Shown here: piece after piece, positions 51,732 through 63,354 of the stretch
How positions within the stretch are numbered: the stretch's first letter is position 1
How the letters are laid out: every line of letters begins with the position of its first letter
From: Lanius collurio
Taxonomy: Eukaryota > Chordata > Aves > Passeriformes > Laniidae
Length of the DNA: 64,000 nt
Reading direction: 5' to 3'
Assembly (NCBI GenBank): GCA_020086605.1
Contig: JACBWW010000022.1
Coordinates: forward strand, 6,611,243 to 6,675,242
Translations under genes and position numbers: made by a program
The notes under the pieces: generated by a model
What the model was told of the DNA's origin: nothing
What the model saw: the letters and a program-made list of their open reading frames with translations, nothing else
Database searches by the model: none

Positions 51732-54256
51732 GAGAAAAGATTTCTTTTTTCAGAATAAAGTGCCTTTATTTCTTAGCTCTTAAGCAACTTTGAAAGGGAA
51801 GATCTGCATTTGGAAAGAAAACTATGAAGTATTGCAAAACCGTTTTTTACAAAACGGATTGAATTAGTTGTAACATAATTGGAGAGAGAACTTTGAGTAG
51901 GATTGCTTGACTGCAATAATACTCTGCAAATTAAATTGTTTAATCAAAGATTCATGATTAAGAAACAAGATGTTGGTATGGGTTTGGTCCCTGACTCAGC
52001 AGAAGCATGAAACAAGATAATTTCAAGAACATTCATAGTTTCTTAGAAGGAAAATAGCTTGAAACAATATAAATAGAATCACATATGTGAGTTTTCACAT
52101 GTTCAAGGCAAACTACTGTAAGTGTTTCTCTGACTTTTAGCATGAATTCAGGTCCTCTTGTCATTTGTCATTCAGTGTAACTGTGCACACAGAATATTTC
52201 ATTGAAGACATTCTATTGATGGAGCTGGTCTTTACTTAGGATTTCTTGCTCTGTACAAGGAAATCCTCTTGATGTCTCATTAGGGTATTCTAAACCAAAC
52301 AAACAAAGTGGCCAAAACAAAAGATCCAGCAAAAGAAAATGAAACCTCCCTTAGACTTTATGCAATACCTATATTTATGAAATATGTAACTTTCCTTTTT
52401 TCTCACTAGAACCTATTAGCATATGCAGTAGTGTGTGCTAAGGTAGATGGTGACCTCAAAAAGTGCTGACTGACTTTTTCTGCACATTCTTAATTGCTAA
52501 CTGATATGGAAAAGTCTTCCTTCAATTTTTGCTAATTCTTATTTTTTATCCTGCAAAAGAAACTGTAGTAAAACAACATGCTGTCAAATATTTTGTTTTT
52601 TAAAGTTCAAGTGTACATCTTTTAAAAATGCATCGATTATTATGAGGGGCAGTCAAAGATGAATACAGAAAAATAATTTTGTTTGCCTGCTCATTTTTTT
52701 GCTCAAAGCCTGGCCTTTATTTAAGCATATTATTTTTCTATGTCACATACAAAAAAATAACCCTACAAGATTTATTGGCATTTGTATGGAAAAAATGAAA
52801 GGATTTTCATGTTTTGTAAGAAACTTAATACACTCTCACAGATGGCCCAGCTCAGGTGTGATTTTAATTATGAGATAAAACAAAGCCCAACACAGTAGGA
52901 AGTAGTCTTAATAAACGGCCTGAAGCTTTTGTCTTCATGTGTCGAAAAGCGTTTTTATTGCGTGATGAAATTTTTTTTTTCTAGCTGTTTCTAAGAATTG
53001 GTTGAAAAAAATATAAGGGTTTCCAAGGTTTAAGTGAATTATGTTCAAGTTTAAAATAAGAAATTTTTTAAAATTTCATTATTCCTCCCAAGTTTAGACT
53101 TCTGGCAAATGATAGAAAAAAATGTATTAATAGTAATTAAACCTGCAAGGACACAAATGCCTTATTTACAAGTAAAATAATTTTCTATTTAGATGTTATC
53201 ATTGTTTATTGGAGTATCACATTGCTTAGCAGTAACAAAAACTGAGAATTTGCTAAGCCTCCCTTAAACTGCACTATTAGAAACTAATATTAATTTAAAC
53301 CTAGCTATGGTATTCAGCCTTCATTATTAAAACACAAATAGTATGATCCTGTTGTTAAATATTACTAATATATTATAATAATGTTGTACTGTCTTTTCCT
53401 TAGTGGGAAATTATGAGGACCTCATGTTAGGACCTCAGTGTCCTGACATAGTTAATTATCCATAGATAATGGTTTTCAGCAGTGGCTGTTCTGAACATCA
53501 CAACCTCACTGTTAAGGGCTTAATAAATATTTGCAGACTCAGGTGCAGAGCACCTACGTCCTCCTCTGCAGAAGCCAACAGCTGTGGTTGCCTTCCTGTG
53601 CCATACATCACACCCAGCCTCTCATTTGTCCTGGCAAACCTAATGGTGCAAATGGCAAGTTTTATGTCCTGTGCTAGACTGGGGTAATGTTTGCTGCAGA
53701 AATGCTAACTTACCTTTCAGGAGTCATCTGTCTTTTCTAATGCAGAAATATCTTAGGAAGCTGAGACTTCTGGGGTTCATTACTCAAGTGCTGTGTGTAT
53801 TGATAAAATTATTTAAAACTTCATTTTTGAGTGTATGACTGCTATCACCACCCATGCTGGAAGGTGGAAAACTACAACCAGATGGCTCACAATTGAAATC
53901 TGTATCCACGAGCTTACTTTGAGGGGACAGTTATTTGTAATAATTATTTCAATTATAGGACAGTGAAGAGCTCAACCATAATGAGCTTTTACAAGTAATA
54001 CAGGTTAAGGAATTTTTTTTTCCTGTGTGGTTAAATACATCTTATGGGAGGAAGCACCCATAAGCTTCAGGTAGCTGTTTATCACCTTGACTTGGGACTT
54101 GGAATATTGAGTGATTCTTACATAACATCCCAACTGTAATTACTGTTGAATAATGGAGTGAAAGGTGGAAATGCTAGGTTTGTGCATGTGGAACTGAGCC
54201 ACATTCAGACAGAGGCATTCTAGAAATGGTCTTACACAGTCTTTGAGAATTTGTAG

Positions 54257-54478
54257 TCAGTGAGCTTCTCTGTCTAACCTATTGCAATAGCAGTCATTTG
54301 AAATGCTACTCCAAAACTCTTTGGCATTTAGTCCAAAATAAACCCACCAGCTTAACTTCTTCATGTTTTTCTCATAGATTTCAGTGCTTTCAGCAAAGGC
54401 CCTAAGGGGAAGTTCTTGGGCTTTTTCTCTCAGAAGTTTTTCATTCTCTGTTTCCTCCTCGCCTTGCCATCTATACAT
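54257..54478 (-). CDS. Coding-like minus-strand small ORF of unknown status
   Basis: The 73-codon ORF starts at an ATG and has a more natural composition than other short ORFs here. It begins MYRWQGEEETENEKLLREK, continues with helical residues including AFAESTEIYEKNMKKL, then an aromatic patch SWWVYFGLNAKEFW, and ends at TGA. No good splice sites bound it, no promoter or nearby poly(A) signal was identified, and purine-rich DNA readily gives Glu/Lys-rich ORFs. It may be chance, a small translated ORF, or a remnant of an old gene copy. I assign no function. Confidence 0.15.
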   Translation of the reverse strand: MYRWQGEEETENEKLLREKAQELPLRAFAESTEIYEKNMKKLSWWVYFGLNAKEFWSSISNDCYCNRLDREAH

Positions 54479-57400
54479 CCTCAGTCCTCATCCTTTTTCA
54501 TTTTTGGATTTTTAATTGATCTTGTCTAGCCATATTCATAATGTATTATGAGGTGGTATAATATAAAGAGTAATCTATAATAAATTAATAATGATGTGGT
54601 TCCAGTTTTTGACCATGTGCTGATTGAGGGAGCATTTAGAAGAATACTCTATGGTCCATATTCTACAGAATTTGTAGTGCAGTTTAGGCATAAAAATGAT
54701 CCTTGTCTGCCCTGTTCTCTGTTAAGCACTGTGATTCTCACATTTTCTAGGAAGTCAGTTATTGCTGACCAGGGGTAGCAGTCATGACTGACTTGTGTGG
54801 GTTGCTGTGAAGCAAGGATCCTCAGCATTATTGGTTAGCCTGGTCTCTGGAACACTTCTAATGGTTTCTGGATGTCAAACACACAAATTTTATTATTCTC
54901 ACCATTCAGCAAGCTGTAGTGACTGCAGGAAATCAGTGTTAATATTACTGTGAGCTTTATGTTTCAACTGAAGTTGTTATTATGGTGTTGCTTGTTCAGT
55001 TACGAGTTTGGTACAAACCTAGAGGAAGGAATTGTCATTGTGATGTGCACTGATTATGTCTTTCCTACTTGTTAATCCAGTCCTGGTGATTGACTCGGGG
55101 TGAAACACAAGCTGGCATTACTGGTCTGTGTTACACTCACAGATGCTGCATTCTCCTTCTGCTCTGGGTGTGAGCAGTGCTAACATGTTGCTAACCTGGC
55201 CTGGCTAGCTGGCCAAAAACTTATTAATGTCACATAAAAACTCCAAAGTAAACGAAGGGTGCTGTATTTAAGTGATGATAGACTGTTAGTCCTGAGTGTT
55301 ATGTCTCCCCATCAAACAAAAGATGCAGTGGCAGTGCTCGATTCCCCTAAAGTTTTAATGATACGAACCTAAAAGCTACATGAAAAACATAGTCATGACT
55401 TCAGAATTAAAACTCAGCATTGGATTAATTTAACTCAATCATATTCCTTTCTGATTGGGTGCAGTTTAAATTCTGTTCTAACTATTCTGTTGGTAGCCTA
55501 TGTCTCTTTGAGTCATTAACAAAATGTAACTGATCTTCATCTGTTTGGTTGGAGAGGGTGGGGAGGTTTAATCTTCAAAATAATCAAGGCAAGAAGCTTT
55601 CAGCTTACTCATGGAAGTAAATGTTTTCGATACTTTGTTGTCAGATACCACAATTTTCTCCACAGCAAACTTAGATGAAACAGAAAACTGATACACTGAG
55701 CCACTGGAATTGCAGTCTTGTAATTTAGAAATATCTACTTTATCCTGTATAATTCACTAAGATTCTTCAGTCTGAATCTGATATAGGTAGGAGCCAAGAC
55801 AAACAGTAACCATTTATAATCATTCAGAACAGTTTGGATTTCACTAGAATGTAAAGCCAAAGAGTTCTTGGCTTTGTTTCATGTGTCTTACAAGGATAGT
55901 AAGTGTATTTAAATTGTAGTATTCACCATGGCTGCATGTTTCTGTAGTATCTGCAAGCCTTTATTTTCTGCATTATAAAGATGTGAAAATATTATACAGT
56001 AAAATTTCTCACTTTGCTAGCTGAAGAACTCGATGTAAGGTTTTTTAACTTGCTAGAAAACTTGTGTACAAAAAGCTGTCTCCAGTCCTTCAAACAGGAG
56101 TGAGAATGCAGTGATAACCAGGGGTACCATATATGTGCTTATATGAAGGAAAGGGCAGGTGAGCATCCCTTCTGTGTGGGACATTGCCCTGGAGTGCTGA
56201 CACCTATTAAGAGTTTTGATCCTTCAGAACACTTCTTAATTCACAGCAGACTTGCTGGGCTTTTAAAGAATAAGTACTGCAGCAGAGAGTATTTGCAGGA
56301 CTGAGCCATAAAATTGCTTTTGTCATTTACTTGTTTTAGAGATATTTGCCAACTAGCTAGAATAGCTTTGAGTGAATGTTCCAGTTGCATAGGACAAAAA
56401 TGGAAACTATATTTATTTTGCCTCAGGAGTTTTAGTCCTAGAATTACAAAAACTATCAAAATAGGTTCTTCCCCTCATTTTAGTGTGTTACTGCCCTGTC
56501 ACCCAACATGTATGTGCATGCACACTTGACTTCCAGGTATGTATATGAAGCTGACACAAGGAGACCTTCTAGTAAGGAGTTTTCCAGAATATCATTCAAA
56601 ATTTGTCCTGTCTTGCCCTGTCCTTCTGAATCACAAGTAACTTAAGAATTGGAGTAATAGTGTAATTGCTCTGTACATCCAGAAAGTTTTTTTTAGTGTA
56701 GGTTAAACTGTGTTGTCCACCTTATATAGCATCTTGAAATTCCTACATGAAATTGCCAATATATATGACAATGAAAAAGAGAGAAGCCTCATGTTTACAA
56801 AATCCATGCTGGGAAAGCATTATGGCGATAACATTGTAGTACTCTACTTTTTTGTGTGAAATTTTGTGAAATGTTTCACCCTGGCTGTAGATAAGCTTAT
56901 GGTGAGCTTTGCACATCTGGGGTTAAGCACTAGCAAAAGTTGTCTTATCCTTACACTTGAGCTGGGCTGGCATTTCTGACAGACGTGTAAACAGATGCAA
57001 GCATTGTTGCTAATGACAGGTGATTATAAGTGGCATGGGTGCCAAGGTAATTAAACCATGCCTTGACAGGAACATTTGGTGAAATGGTATTTCGGCATTA
57101 GAAAAATTGTTGCAACACTTTTTTTTCCTGCTAAGTTATAACCTGAATATCATTCATTTTGATTCTTTGGCCACAGTGCTCCCAAACCTGCTCCCTGCTT
57201 TATGTATAGGAGTATTGAGAAATAGCTGAATAGAACCAGTACATATCAGTGGGGTCTTGGAGCTTTGAATTGAAGCATCTGCTCCTAAGAAGGCTTTTAG
57301 CATATAAATACAGTATAAAGTCCAATGTGGAGGGATTGGTGATGTATTATCTTACTTTATGACAAGATAATGGTTATTGTGCCAGATTTATTAATGGCTG

Positions 57401-58039
57401 AATTATTGTGCTACTGTTTGTCATATATTTCTTACTGGACATCTTAACTGCTTTTACTGCTGCAGACTGTAGTTTCTAAATCTATTTAAGATTTTTTTTG
57501 TCTATGTGAATGTACTTCACAATGAAATACAGTTTATTCTTAAAGTGAAAATAATGGATTCTTTAGAAGTAATGCACTTGATATTAGAACTTTTATGAAC
57601 TTCAGGCAGTATCTTCTCAGCTCTTCATGCTGCAATTTCATAGTTTAAGATGACTTTATCTTTTCCATTCCAATTGCTGTAGCTGATAGTGTATAATGCT
57701 AAAGTTCCTTATTGATCTCAGAATTCCAAGCAACCCTTTATTTAAAATATTCACTCACATATTGCATCAGACCAGTGCAAAAATTTGGTTTAATCCTATA
57801 AATTAATCAAAATTGATTTAATAAAATATGAAAGATCTAGTTTAGGGATATTTTTCCATTATTCTGTGTGAAATTCATTATAATCTTTGGATGGAAACTC
57901 ACAGTTCACATTATTGATGTTCCTTTGGTTTTTGCTTCAGCCCTGAAGCAATGAGTGTTTAGTATAATAATCTCAGCTAAAATTCTGAGCTTCTACCAAA
58001 TTTGGGACCAGAATTTAATCCTGTTTGTTTTTCATTCAG

Positions 58040-58101
58040 GGTACTCAGGATGGAAAGAAATTATTTCTCTTTGCTGGTTGGTCAGGACATCGTTAGGGAG
58101 T
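58040..58101 (+). CDS. Internal exon C, short helical segment
   Basis: The acceptor is good (GTTTGTTTTTCATTCAG); the donor is acceptable but has T at -1 (GAGT then GTAAGAAA). The 62 bases give one base that completes the split Arg codon from exon B, then 20 codons reading VLRMERNYFSLLVGQDIVRE, then one base. That last base plus the first two of exon D makes a Leu codon. The peptide continues the charged helical character of exon B naturally. If the donor were ignored the frame would run 26 further codons to a TGA at 58179-58181, so this could instead be an alternative terminal exon. The family is not recognised. Confidence 0.42.
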
Positions 58102-61100
58102 GTAAGAAACTGCTACAAATATTCAATTGTAGCTCATGCAATGTTAATATGAGAGCTGGGTACTTAGCAAAAGGTCTTTGAAGTCTAGTACCTTTTAGTT
58201 TAAAGGTGGTTCTTAAAAATGAAATTTTAAATATGGTGAAAGCAATTTTCACATCAGCTACTTGAAGAGATGAAATTAAATTATTTGTTAGGTGCCTTTC
58301 TTCCACATTCTTTCAAGAAGTTGAAATTGAGCTAAACCCATCAAGATGGCAAAGAAATTTTCAATGTCTTTTGTTGCCTTTTTTGTTTCATTTCCCCTAT
58401 CTCCCAATTCAGGTCTCTCAACTTTCCATCCCCTGAATTCTAATAAATGTGCTAGTAGAATGCTGATGTGCAGTTAATATAATTGTAGAATTTTAAGCCC
58501 TTGGACTGAGAAAGATCCTGTAAATAATTAGTATGGTCCAAAGAAACTGGCTTGAATGTATCTGATGAATTCAGGTGTGGCAGAGGTGAGTGGTGTGCCT
58601 GTCAGATGCTGCAGCAGTGACCTAGCAAAGTGAAGTAGTGCCTCTACTGAGAAAATAAATTAGGGGATCACTTGTAAGGATTGTAAAGCTGAGAAGTGTG
58701 AGGGTAACTGGCATTTTTGCATTTAGAATTTCTATGTCCAGGAGTGCTTCAGCGGTTAGAAAAGCTTGGCTGTGTTCCATTGTCCTCAGTAAAACAGAAG
58801 ATGTGCAAGTTGTGTTACTGTTTGCAGGTTATAAGTAAAAATACTGTAGCAGAAAGAAAAGGATTTGGATACCCATAGTTAAGGGAGGTGTACAATCTGT
58901 AAACCCTATCCGAAATAAAATCAGTGTCATATTGAGGTCCAGAATTAAGGGTGTGTATGTTTATACATACAACTTTTTCAGAGGATTTTAGTGTTACGTT
59001 CAAGTAACCTTGGAGCTGCCAGTTCATTTTATTTCTGATGTTGCCTGCTATTCCCTGAAGCAGATAAGCTATGGATTTTTTTGATCTTCCATTTGCTAGG
59101 CTTTCGTTATATTGTGGTTACAGTCACAATGTCAGCACATAAAATGTTAAACATCACTGGTCTGAAAGAGGCTTCCATTGTCTTCTACTTCTGGTGCCTG
59201 GGGATTCTTTCTAGTCTTGCCGTGGTGGTTCTGTCAGTGTAATATGTCATGAAGCATTTCTCAGTAATGACAGACATTGAATATGAGTGACAGGAACTCT
59301 GACCAAGTGAAATGGGTTCAATTACCAGAGATGTAGGGTTACCTGAGATAAAACCAAATGGTGCAATTGTGCTCAGTTTTGACCCTGTGACTCCCAACTA
59401 TCCAGCAGCAAAGACAAATGGCTGATTAACCATCCCCTAGCCCTCCTTTTCTGTGATAAACTTGTTTGGATTTCCTTGTCTGAATAAAAATCTAAGTATG
59501 GCATGTTTCTAAAAGGAAATATGATAGGAAAACAATGGATACTGGTGCTAGTCATTTTCTTCTCTTACCGACACAAAACAGAAAGCTGTCATTCTATCTT
59601 GGAATGTATCTTGGACATAGTGTCCAGAAATCAATACAAGATAAATGATTGCTCTCTTAACCTCACCTTTCTTCTGCTGCAGCGGTTACGTTGCTCCTGT
59701 TCACCTGTAGCCAACCTGACGCCAGAATAAATGAGAGAACCTGCCATGAAAAGTATCTTCTTGGGTTTTTTTGTATTGGAGGGTTTTTGTTGGCTGGGGG
59801 GGCAGGGGTTGCTAGTCAGTATTGAGTGCCATTTTACACTTGTTCTAGTCCAGTGCCTACAGCTCCCAGATAGAGTTATAGCAAGCGCCCTAATTAAACT
59901 GTCGCTGTCTGCCCTCACTTGACTGCCTTTACAAAGTCATTTAACTAACAGACATTCCTGACTATTAAAGCTAGGAGCTGTGTGTCTCCAGTGCTGGAGA
60001 TAAAATGAATGAAATTTGTTAATCTCCATTGACACTTGATCCTAGATGTTGAACTAATGCTGTTGCACCTGAACTTTTTCTTTATTGTAATTACTTCTCA
60101 TGTTATTATTTTATGTAATAAATTGGAAAAAAATTTCAACAGGTATTAAATTATTCAAGTTAATTTATGGATGTTGAGTGAATATGACATTCATCTTGTG
60201 CATTCTTCAAAAGCACAATTCAGTGGATATTCAGAGCTGGATTCAAGGATTGCACTAATAGAAAACTGTAGTAAGAGGATGTATTTCCTTCACCTGAAAG
60301 GAAGGTCATTTTAAAGTCTCTACCCTTTAGTAATGAAGATAAATTTTGCCTCTGATTTTATCTACTCTTAATTTAAGCAAATACTTTGATTGAAAATTTA
60401 ATACATTTTCAAATAGCACATCAAAAAAATTGCATGCCATTGGTAGATTTAGTAGGGCTCAAGTTACAGGGTAGAATTCAGTTTTGTTTGAAGGAACAAA
60501 CTCTTTAAAGGAAGATTTGTAGTTTATTTTCCATCTCCTCTATTTGTTTGGTGTTCTTTTTCTGTCATACATTTTAAGTCCAGAAGGGGCATTTAGACCA
60601 TCTGGTTTGAGCTTCTGTACACTGTAAGAAGTTACATTTCACTTGACTGTCTCTGTATTGTGCCCAGTGATTTCTCTTTGGGTTTAAATGCATTTTTCAG
60701 AATGATGTCCATTGGTTTGAGGCCAGTGAGAAATGGGAAACTATCATTTCTCTGGAAATGGAATCAATTGCTAATTATCCTCACAACTTAAAAGTTCTAT
60801 TTGCTGTTTCCTACTGGAATGCTTTGCTTCAGCAACCTTTCTGTACTACTTCCTTCCTATGATTTCTTCTGCTGGAAGGAAAAAGCCCAACATTAGTGTC
60901 CAGTTTTTCTGCAGAAGTGTGTGTAAGCTGCAGTCATTTCAGTCTTCTGTCACTCCCAAACTGGGCAGACTGAGGTCTAGGAGGGTTTATGCTTCATATG
61001 GGCTGCAGGCAGAGCTGCTGCTGTGGGTTCAAGAAATTATGTCATGTTAGCTCAAGGCTCTGCACCACCTTCTGTTGCATACTTTTAGTTCTGTATTTCC

Positions 61101-62228
61101 AGTGTTGTGAAGTTTTTATGGGATCTTTAGTGTTTAACATCTAAAAGTGAACAGCAAGCCAAAATACTGCTGCTACTTATCTTCTCTTCCTGCTCTTTAG
61201 GAACTCTCAGATATACCTATTTATGTGGTTCATTTTAAAAGCTTTTACATAACAGTGATAATTTATAGTGCTTTTGATTCCTAGTGAACCTTTACAAGTT
61301 CATCACCATCTTCATCACTTTGTTCTGCTCCGTGTTTCCAGGTCAGAGAGTTGTGTTTTTACCCTGACTTTTCTGCATAGTGTACTAATAAAGGTATAAA
61401 TACTAGGAGATTTGGTTGTTCATATTTCAGCATATTTATTCCCATAGTATTGGAAGGAAGATGTTTCTTTAAAGTACCTAAACACTGTCTTTCTACCCCA
61501 GAGATAATTTAATTAACTTCTTTCTGCTAAAAGCAAATAATAATGCCAGTAGAGGCTGAGACTGCAATTTGTTGATTTAAACCAATGGATGTGATTTCTG
61601 AGGTCAGGACTTTCGGTGATGATATAAATGGTCAGTCATAGGTAGTTAAATGTCATTTTTTTTCCTGTGAAAAGAAAGTTTCTTTAAGAAAAGTTGAAGC
61701 TGTGTTCCCTTCCAGATAGATCAGTAGTAGAAGTATTATTTTGTTGTTTTTAAGTCATACCTGAAAGATTTACTGTAAACTTTCTTGTATAAAAGAGTAT
61801 TTTTTAGCTTGCTTTTAATGGCTTCTTGCATCTGCTCGCTGGGACAACGTTGTGATTTATTTTAGTCCTGGCAGTAGTGGATAACTATGAACTACCTTGT
61901 TCACATCTTTTTTTGTGTGACTGGTGGTGTATCTGGTGCAGTTTATTTTGCTTTAAAATTTTTTTCATTGTTTTTCCATTCACAAATACTGTTCCTACCA
62001 CATATAAACAGAGTTCTAGAGAACTTCTGCTGATTGCTAGGTGTTATCTGCCCTCTGTCCTTTACAACCAACAGCAGCCAAAACAAATACAGTCTCTTTT
62101 CTTTTTGGAATGCGATTTAGTCATATAGGATTGGATTTCTTGAAATAGATGGGTCATGACCAATGTCAATTCTGTTCATGCCAGGAAAAGCTTGGATACA
62201 GCTCATCTTTTCTGTTATATTTTTGCAG
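58102..62228 (+). other. Probable 4.1-kb intron between exons C and D
   Basis: It starts GTAAGAAA and ends TATATTTTTGCAG, phase 1. It contains two other good acceptor-like sites: one before 59693, with a 15-codon open segment to a TAA at 59728-59730, and one before 61201, with 26 open codons to a TAG. Either could be an alternative last exon, but neither is needed by the main model. Otherwise I see only AT-rich sequence without repeats. Confidence 0.4.
59693..59730 (+). CDS. Weak candidate alternative terminal exon
   Basis: A very strong acceptor (CACCTTTCTTCTGCTGCAG) is followed by an open stretch encoding RLRCSCSPVANLTPE and a TAA stop. Read this way it starts in phase 0, which does not match exon C's phase-1 end but would match exon A. 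So short a segment is easily explained by chance. Confidence 0.12.
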
Positions 62229-62341
62229 TAGAGACTAATACTGAACTTGAGAGTGACTCAGCAAAAAGCAGTGTATCTACACACTCTACAGAACAGGCAG
62301 GCATCTCCAGGAAAGTCTCACAGTCTTTCACCTTGCCATAA
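62229..62341 (+). CDS. Terminal exon D, Ser/Thr-rich C-terminus with stop
   Basis: A strong acceptor (TTCTGTTATATTTTTGCAG) is followed by two bases that complete a codon with the last base of exon C, then 36 codons and a TAA at 62339-62341. The peptide starts ETNTELESDSAKSSVSTH and ends SRKVSQSFTLP. It is rich in Ser and Thr with acidic residues early, typical of a disordered C-terminal tail that may be phosphorylated. The other reading possibility is a Val rather than Leu at the junction if a different exon precedes it. The final residues do not match a tail I know. A candidate 3' UTR with poly(A) signals follows closely. Confidence 0.48.
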
Positions 62342-62535
62342 TAATTCCTTAATTCTTTTAATGCCTGTGAATTTGCATCCCCAGTGCAGCTTCATCCCCA
62401 TCGTGCCCACCTAAGCTGTGGTTTTCAGGCAGAGCTGTGTGGCTGCAAAAGGACAGTGCAGTTGGTTTAGTGGAGTCTTCAGCAAATTGTACTGTTTGTT
62501 TTTCAAATAAATAAATGATTCGTTTGGGTTTTTTT
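62342..62535 (+). terminator. Candidate 3' UTR and poly(A) site of the plus-strand gene
   Basis: Two overlapping AATAAA hexamers lie at 62506-62511 and 62510-62515. The following 20-25 bases are T/G-rich (TTTGGGTTTTTTTAG), as expected downstream of a cleavage site. The distance from the stop codon is about 165 bases. Later AATAAA copies at 62991-62996 and 63134-63139 could be used for a longer 3' UTR. Confidence 0.4.
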
Positions 62536-62867
62536 AGTTGATGCAAAATCCATCATATTTTGAGTCTAATTTACTCTGTTTTAAGCAGACATTGAAGCCA
62601 GGCCTTTAGGGCTATTCACAGAAATAAGATGTTCAACAAATCAGCTTTTGCAGCACCAAAATACTGAACATCAGTGACAACAGCCAGAGACAGATGGATT
62701 AAAACACATGGATTTTTGTTTACACACCTAAATATGTATCTGCAAACTTCTATATAGTATCTATCCTAGCTTGTATATAGTGAGCAATCTTCTCTGAAAA
62801 CAAGAAATATTTCACTAGCATTGGAGTATGGATACTGTAAACAGTTACTTGTCAGTTATACATCTAT

Positions 62868-62889
62868 ATTTATTTCCTTAATTTTATTA
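62868..62889 (-). terminator. Candidate minus-strand poly(A) signals
   Basis: TTTATT at 62869-62874 and 62883-62888 reads as AATAAA on the minus strand. They lie about 135-150 bases beyond the stop codon of the minus-strand terminal exon candidate at 63021-63127. The hexamer is common in AT-rich DNA, so support comes mainly from position. Confidence 0.3.
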
Positions 62890-63020
62890 CTGTGTTGTGA
62901 TAATGTTTCTATGACATCCTTCATCTGCCTCCCCTTTCCTGTTTTGACCTTTTACTCACATCATTATAACATGTCATTGTACTCTACAAGAATAAATTCT
63001 TTGAAAACTAGTTCTTTGGT

Positions 63021-63127
63021 TCATATACATGCTTTTTTACCTTCACGTTCCACAGCATCCAGCAAATTTACAAAATCCATATCAATATATAGTGGATTCC
63101 AGTCCCATGCTGTTCTTGCCAGTGCAG
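63021..63127 (-). CDS. Candidate terminal coding exon of a convergent minus-strand gene
   Basis: On the minus strand an acceptor (TTTTTATTGGATAG) precedes two bases and then an open frame reading ALARTAWDWNPLYIDMDF, continuing VNLLDAVEREGKKACI to a TGA at 63021-63023. The composition is natural for a folded protein. An alternative is an internal exon of 87 bases ending at 63041 with the donor GAAG/GTAAAAAA. As a terminal exon it would be followed by AATAAA signals near 62.87 kb. It would place two genes tail to tail, with the plus-strand gene ending near 62.53 kb. The acceptor is mediocre and I do not recognise the protein. Confidence 0.33.
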
Positions 63128-63327
63128 CTATCCAATAAAAATGCCTTCCACAGCTGTCAGGATGGAAGTTTGCAGGAAACCAGCCATTGCATCCCACTTG
63201 GAGCACTGCGTGTGCACTGCTCCCCCTGAGCCTGGCGGGCCAAAGTGAACAGTGGGAGCAGTTGATCGATGGATAACATTCAGTTCCAAGCTTCCACAGC
63301 ACCTTATTCTGAGGCTGACTCATTCAC

Positions 63328-63354
63328 CAGCTCGTGTTCTGTGCCATGAGAAGT
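63328..63354 (-). CDS. Weak candidate 27-bp upstream exon of the minus-strand gene
   Basis: On the minus strand a strong acceptor (GGTTTTTTTCCCAG) is followed by 27 bases and a donor-like GAGCTG/GTGAATGA. With two leading bases it reads FSWHRTRA and is phase 1 at both ends, so it joins the 63127 exon in frame. Alternatively frame 0 reads TSHGTEHELVNESASE and stops, as a different terminal exon. So short a segment carries little statistical weight. Confidence 0.17.

Larger units (their letters stand above)
39170..58039 (+). other. Probable 19-kb intron between exons B and C
   Basis: If B and C are joined, this is a phase-2 intron from GTGAGA to CATTCAG. It is AT-rich and I recognise no mobile element in it. 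It holds the T/G-rich tract near 40.4 kb, a DR1-like motif near 44.9 kb, a G-run cluster near 48.35 kb, a GC-richer segment with E-boxes near 49.4-49.65 kb, and a curious minus-strand ORF at 54257-54478. Most of the remainder, for example 42.7-44.8 kb and 51.5-53.4 kb, shows nothing specific. Short exons starting and ending in phase 2 could be hidden here. Confidence 0.4.
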
